40,539 bases of DNA from Gammaproteobacteria bacterium (GTDB taxonomy: Bacteria; Pseudomonadota; Gammaproteobacteria; Methylococcales; Methylococcaceae): contig RFVA01000019.1 of assembly GCA_009922685.1 (NCBI GenBank), positions 1-40,539 of the forward strand, written 5' to 3'. The notes below the pieces were generated by a model that was not told where the DNA came from, did no database searches, and saw only the letters and a list, made by a program, of their open reading frames with translations. How positions within the stretch are numbered: the stretch's first letter is position 1; every line of letters starts with the position of its first letter. The position numbers and the translations under genes were made by a program. Below are positions 37,102-40,539 of the stretch, one piece after another.

Positions 37102-37450
37102 CGGCCTCCTCCGCTGGGACACCGGCCAAGGCCGCATCAACGCTTGGAAAAATATGGAAAACCCGATGCAGGCGGGTCAGTTCAAACATCGACTGGACTC
37201 GGGGCTTAAGGCCCGCAAGGAGCAGTGAGCCGGATCTGAGATTCGCATTTTTGTAACCCGACAAAAGGGCGCCAAGACCTGAACTATCAATGAAACTGAC
37301 ACCGCTCAGATCAACAATAACCCGCTGCCCACCCGCCTCGAAAAGGGGCAGGATCTGATCCCGCAACTCGGCAGAATTATTGGCATCCAGCCGCTCCTCA
37401 CCGACCACCAGAACGGTCTGGCCATCGCGGCTTTCGGTTGAGACTTTCAT
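37088..37450 (-). CDS. STAS-domain anti-anti-sigma factor
   Basis: The 120-residue protein is a single STAS domain. The VIVDLSGVSFIDSSGLGALL strand-helix carries the phosphorylation site; Ser56 of DSSG is the expected target. ARL-like ANLRSGSLLLAGLKPRVQ and the closing helix F-x-I-F-P-S-V are also typical. It would be the substrate of the kinase encoded directly downstream, forming a partner switch. GAGG lies 9 bases before ATG 37450. The 67 bases upstream of it, before the CNNM-type gene, hold no gene. Confidence 0.9.
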   Translation of the reverse strand: MKVSTESRDGQTVLVVGEERLDANNSAELRDQILPLFEAGGQRVIVDLSGVSFIDSSGLGALLSGYKNANLRSGSLLLAGLKPRVQSMFELTRLHRVFHIFPSVDAALAGVPAEEADDVQ

Positions 37451-37517
37451 TGAACGTTACCTCAATAGTGCGTTTTCTGGCGGTGTCACTGCCCCTCCAA
37501 TCGACCAAAGAGGTCGT

Positions 37518-38816
37518 TCAGGTCTTTTCGAGGGGTAGCGTTGACACCAAAATCTTATCGACCCGGTTACGGTCCATGTCCACCACCTCAAAATAAAGAC
37601 CGCCCCAACTGAAATGATCGCTGGCCTTAGGGACATGACCCAACTGCTGCATCACAAATCCCCCGACGGTGTGGAAATTTCCATCACCCGCGTCCGGCAA
37701 TTGTTCGACCGCGAGCAGCTGCGTAAACTTTTCGATCGTCAAGGTACCATCCACCAGCCAAGACCCGTCTTCGCGCTGAGTAGCCCCAGGTTCATCCTCC
37801 CAGGCTTCTTCAGAAGGGATATCCCCAACGATGGCCTCCAGCACATCCTTTAAGGTGGCCAATCCAGCCAATTCACCGTATTCATCCACCACCAACGCCA
37901 AAGAGATTTTGGAGCGACGAAATTCCTCCAGCAGCTGGACGGCCGTCAGCGACTTCGGAATGTAATTCGCCGGGCGAATGGCCGCATTTAACCGCAGATC
38001 CTCGCCCGATAACGCCAAACGCATCAGGCTCTTGGCCTCAACCACCCCAAGGACATTATCAAGACCATTCCGGCAAACTGGGATCACCGAATGGGCACTC
38101 TCAATCAAGCGGCGACGGTTCTCCTCGAGAGGAATTGCCGTATCAAGGTAATAGACATCCATTCTTGGCGTCATGATAGCGCCCACCTTGAGAGCATCAA
38201 GACGCATCACATTGGAGACCAATTCCTTTTCGCCTTTATGGAATACACCCGCCTCGGTTCCTTGATCGATCATCAGGCGAATTTCCTTCTCCGTCACTAA
38301 GGGTTCCTCCGCCTTTTTGACCCGAAGGACAAAGAGCACAATGTCCGTCGACCAACTTAACAGTTTGACCAAGGGATAGGCCAGAAGTGACAAAAACCGC
38401 ATCGGCGGCGCCATAATCATGGCGATGCGCTCTGATTGCAGTAAAGCAAGGCGCTTCGGCACCAATTCACCGATAATCAACGAGAAATAAGTAATCAGGA
38501 TCACGACCAGCGCGAGGGAAAGTCCCTCGCTGTAGGGGGCGAGGAGAGGCACTGCCTCAAGATAAGCCACCAGATGATGCGACAAGGCCGCCTCCCCAAG
38601 AGCCCCACTCATGATGCCAATCAGGGTGATGCCGACCTGAATGGTAGAAAGAAAGTGACTCGGCTCGTTGGCAAGGTCAAGAGCCGCCTTGGCTCCAGGT
38701 ACGTTCTCCTCGACCGATTGCTGCAAACGCATCTTTCGGGCGGAGAGCATTGCGATTTCAGACATCGCAAAGAGCCCGTTCAGAATGAACAAGCCCACTA
38801 ATATAAGAACGTCCAT
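37518..38816 (-). CDS. CNNM/CorC-type (DUF21-CBS) membrane transporter protein
   Basis: From ATG 38816 the protein has 432 residues. An N-terminal DUF21 membrane domain (about 1-180) has helices such as VLILVGLFILNGLFAMSEIA, a GITLIGIMSGALGE stretch and an IIGELVPKRLAL motif. A CBS pair follows (about 200-320: VGAIMTPRMDV, SHSVIPVC, then LALVVDEYGELAGLATLKDVLEAIVG), then a CorC/HlyC C-terminal domain (DGSWLVDGTLTIEKF). Relatives transport or sense magnesium or other divalent cations; older annotation calls them hemolysins. No role is proven here. Neighbouring genes are not transport related. Confidence 0.88.
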   Translation of the reverse strand: MDVLILVGLFILNGLFAMSEIAMLSARKMRLQQSVEENVPGAKAALDLANEPSHFLSTIQVGITLIGIMSGALGEAALSHHLVAYLEAVPLLAPYSEGLSLALVVILITYFSLIIGELVPKRLALLQSERIAMIMAPPMRFLSLLAYPLVKLLSWSTDIVLFVLRVKKAEEPLVTEKEIRLMIDQGTEAGVFHKGEKELVSNVMRLDALKVGAIMTPRMDVYYLDTAIPLEENRRRLIESAHSVIPVCRNGLDNVLGVVEAKSLMRLALSGEDLRLNAAIRPANYIPKSLTAVQLLEEFRRSKISLALVVDEYGELAGLATLKDVLEAIVGDIPSEEAWEDEPGATQREDGSWLVDGTLTIEKFTQLLAVEQLPDAGDGNFHTVGGFVMQQLGHVPKASDHFSWGGLYFEVVDMDRNRVDKILVSTLPLEKT

Positions 38817-38997
38817 TAAGGGTAATTCTAGTTGACGGAATTCTAGGTTAGCGAATCGCCGGCATGGATGCAAAGAATCCCTTCATACGACCTCTGGATC
38901 ATGAATCCCACTCACCCTAATAAGCCCCCCCAAGAACCCCTTCAAGCCGCCTGACCTAGCTCAAAAATGGGATAATCCCCAGAAGATAGAGGGGGTG

Positions 38998-40422
38998 ATG
39001 ACCGTATCAACGCCTTCTGCGGCAAACTACTTTACTGCCCCCTACTCAAGGGCGGGGGACAGCCACTCAAGACCCCAGGACCTAAAGCCATCCATGTCCG
39101 CCCGCCTGCATGAGTTTCTGAGACTCAGCCTCATAGCGATTTTTGGCTACTTGGCATGCTCGCTGCCCGATAGCTTCACGGCCATGATCCTTTTATCCGT
39201 GGCCGCCCGCCCTCAAAGCTATCTCAAAGCTTATCGTCTTGGCGGCCAAACCATCATTGTTGGCTGCTTCATGCTCGCAACCTTATTGGTCCTTGATGCC
39301 CTCACCCGCGAACTTCCGCCTTTTAGCCACCCCGGCGAACGCGCCATGGACACGGCTCGCTGGCTGTTACTCCTCTTAGGTTTCGTGCCGTTGGCCGATG
39401 GTTTAGCCGGAAAGCCCTCCCGCATCGCTGTCCTTCTGGGAGCCGCCCTTGCAGGCTTTTTTACCGGCCTTTTCAAAACAACCCCCCTAAAGTCCATTCT
39501 CCTTTTCCAAAATGACCTTCAGACCGGCTTTCATCTGACCGCGCCTACAACCGGCCTGATTGCGGCAACCGCCATTTTGGGGCTGCTCATTTTTGGCCCG
39601 TTCATTCTCGAAAAGGGGGCCAGAAACCCTCTTTGGCAAGGCGTCAAGTTCGCCTTGTGGGGTGTCGCCCTTTACCTTTGTACCTTTATGCTGATGGCCA
39701 GTCAGTCACGAGCAAGCTATCTGGTCAGCGTGATCGTCATTCCCCTTACACTTTGGATCCAAGATCAGAAAAGGCCACCTCAAGAAGGATCCTGGCAACT
39801 GAAAAAGGGCCTTCAGTTCGCCGCCGCCCTCCTCATCCTGCAGGGCCTCGTGATCAATCATGAGGCCATCTGGCACCGAATAGAGCCGGATGTATCAAGT
39901 CTCAAGGAGATCGTATCCAGCGCAGCCCCGCTCCAAAGCCCGCGCATCGTCGAATCATCATTAAATCTCCGCTGGGCCGTGCTTCAGGAGGCCTTTCGAG
40001 TCATTAAAGAAAAACCTTTTTTTGGCTGGGGGCCGCTTTCAAGCCGATCCTTAATCGCCTCTTCTGGCGATGAGCGACTGATGACTCCCATCACCCACCT
40101 TTGGTTGGCGCACTTCCATAACGGCTATGCCGAAATCATCGTGAGATCGGGATTGATCGGCTTTATGATCATTCTGATCGGTCTCAAGCTGATGGGCCAT
40201 TCCCTCATCAGGAGGATTCAAGAACGATCTCCCCCAAGGGATTGGGTGATGTTCTGCCTGTCATCCCTGACGATGATCCTGATTTGGGGCTTCAGCAGCA
40301 ACTTCAACAGCGACCCTATTCGAGGTCTCATCACGCTGATCAGCAGCACCAGCTTTTCTCTTGCCATTTACAGCAAGCCCCGGCAGCTCAACCCAGCTCT
40401 TCACATCGAGAGGACCCCATGA
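38998..40422 (+). CDS. O-antigen ligase-like (Wzy/WaaL-type) membrane protein
   Basis: The 474-residue protein has about ten hydrophobic segments. It carries the features of O-antigen ligases and polymerases: a large periplasmic loop, the FMLMASQSRASYLVSV motif before it, and the W-L-A-H-F-H-N-G-Y-A-E-I-I-V-R-S-G motif after it, where His and Arg residues are functionally important in WaaL. ATG 38998 is preferred over GTG 38995, with GAGGGGG just upstream. A GATAAT at 38971-38976 could be a -10 box. It overlaps the next gene by 4 bases and probably heads a polysaccharide assembly operon that continues past the window. Confidence 0.82.
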   Translation: MTVSTPSAANYFTAPYSRAGDSHSRPQDLKPSMSARLHEFLRLSLIAIFGYLACSLPDSFTAMILLSVAARPQSYLKAYRLGGQTIIVGCFMLATLLVLDALTRELPPFSHPGERAMDTARWLLLLLGFVPLADGLAGKPSRIAVLLGAALAGFFTGLFKTTPLKSILLFQNDLQTGFHLTAPTTGLIAATAILGLLIFGPFILEKGARNPLWQGVKFALWGVALYLCTFMLMASQSRASYLVSVIVIPLTLWIQDQKRPPQEGSWQLKKGLQFAAALLILQGLVINHEAIWHRIEPDVSSLKEIVSSAAPLQSPRIVESSLNLRWAVLQEAFRVIKEKPFFGWGPLSSRSLIASSGDERLMTPITHLWLAHFHNGYAEIIVRSGLIGFMIILIGLKLMGHSLIRRIQERSPPRDWVMFCLSSLTMILIWGFSSNFNSDPIRGLITLISSTSFSLAIYSKPRQLNPALHIERTP

Positions 40423-40539
40423 AAGGGCGCGCCCAAAGCTACATCGAGGCGATCTTTTCATCGGTCATCTGGACCTTGCTCGACCGGGCCACCGCCCTAT
40501 TGAAGCATGTCATCATTGCTTCAACCCTGGGTCTTGGCA
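40419..40539 (+). CDS. Start of a probable polysaccharide flippase or related membrane protein (3' truncated)
   Basis: The ATG overlaps the stop of the ligase-like gene (ATGA) and GAGAGG lies just upstream. Only 40 codons are visible: a basic MKGRAQS start, then a hydrophobic stretch beginning FSSVIWTLLDRATAL and continuing with HVIIASTLGLG. This resembles the first helix of Wzx/MurJ-type exporters, which fits the neighbouring O-antigen ligase-like gene, but 40 residues are too few to be sure. Confidence 0.6.
   Translation, partial: MKGRAQSYIEAIFSSVIWTLLDRATALLKHVIIASTLGLG

Overview
The window looks like chromosomal core DNA of a free-living gammaproteobacterium. The evidence is gene order and family type: smc-zipA-ligA, dusB-fis-purH, hom-thrC downstream of an alaC-type aminotransferase, a class-1 SpeD with the K|S cleavage site, ClpB behind a sigma-32-like promoter, and a type II secretion (T2SS) operon of the gspIJKLM-C-D kind. 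I cannot assign a genus. I see no insertion sequence, prophage, CRISPR array, tRNA or rRNA.

Layout. 1-7.2 kb: the end of a T2SS operon on the + strand (gspI cut by the window edge, then gspJ, K, L, M, a GspC-like protein, the secretin gspD and a small exported Met/His-rich protein). 7.25-9.37 kb: a minus-strand cluster of a GNAT acetyltransferase, a Nif3-family protein and thiD. 9.37-9.68 kb: a 314-bp divergent spacer with a possible leader peptide and hairpin. 9.68-13.4 kb: alaC-hom-thrC on the + strand. 13.4-14.5 kb: minus-strand Rap1a/Tai-like protein, yjdM and queF. 14.7-20.9 kb: smc-zipA-ligA. 20.9-25 kb: an aminopropyltransferase-like protein, a MEKHLA protein and clpB. 25-30.2 kb: a family 9 glycosyltransferase, dusB, fis, purH and a GlcF-like Fe-S protein. 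30.2-32.9 kb: two coupled minus-strand genes for exported proteins, one with a divergent polysaccharide-deacetylase-like region. 33-38.8 kb: minus-strand speD, an OsmC-family gene, prlC-type oligopeptidase, an anti-sigma kinase/STAS pair and a CNNM/CorC-type membrane protein. 39-40.5 kb: an O-antigen ligase-like protein and the start of a probable flippase, the beginning of a surface-polysaccharide locus.

Most of the content is ordinary housekeeping. The most unusual observations are changes inside conserved enzymes. LigA has lost the second half of its Cys4 zinc finger (about 29-30 residues). PurH lacks about 39 residues at the domain linker. ThrC carries a Cys-rich insertion of about 20-25 residues. 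All keep the reading frame. Secondary points of interest are the alaC leader and the exported deacetylase-like module. I found no convincing new defence or mobile system.
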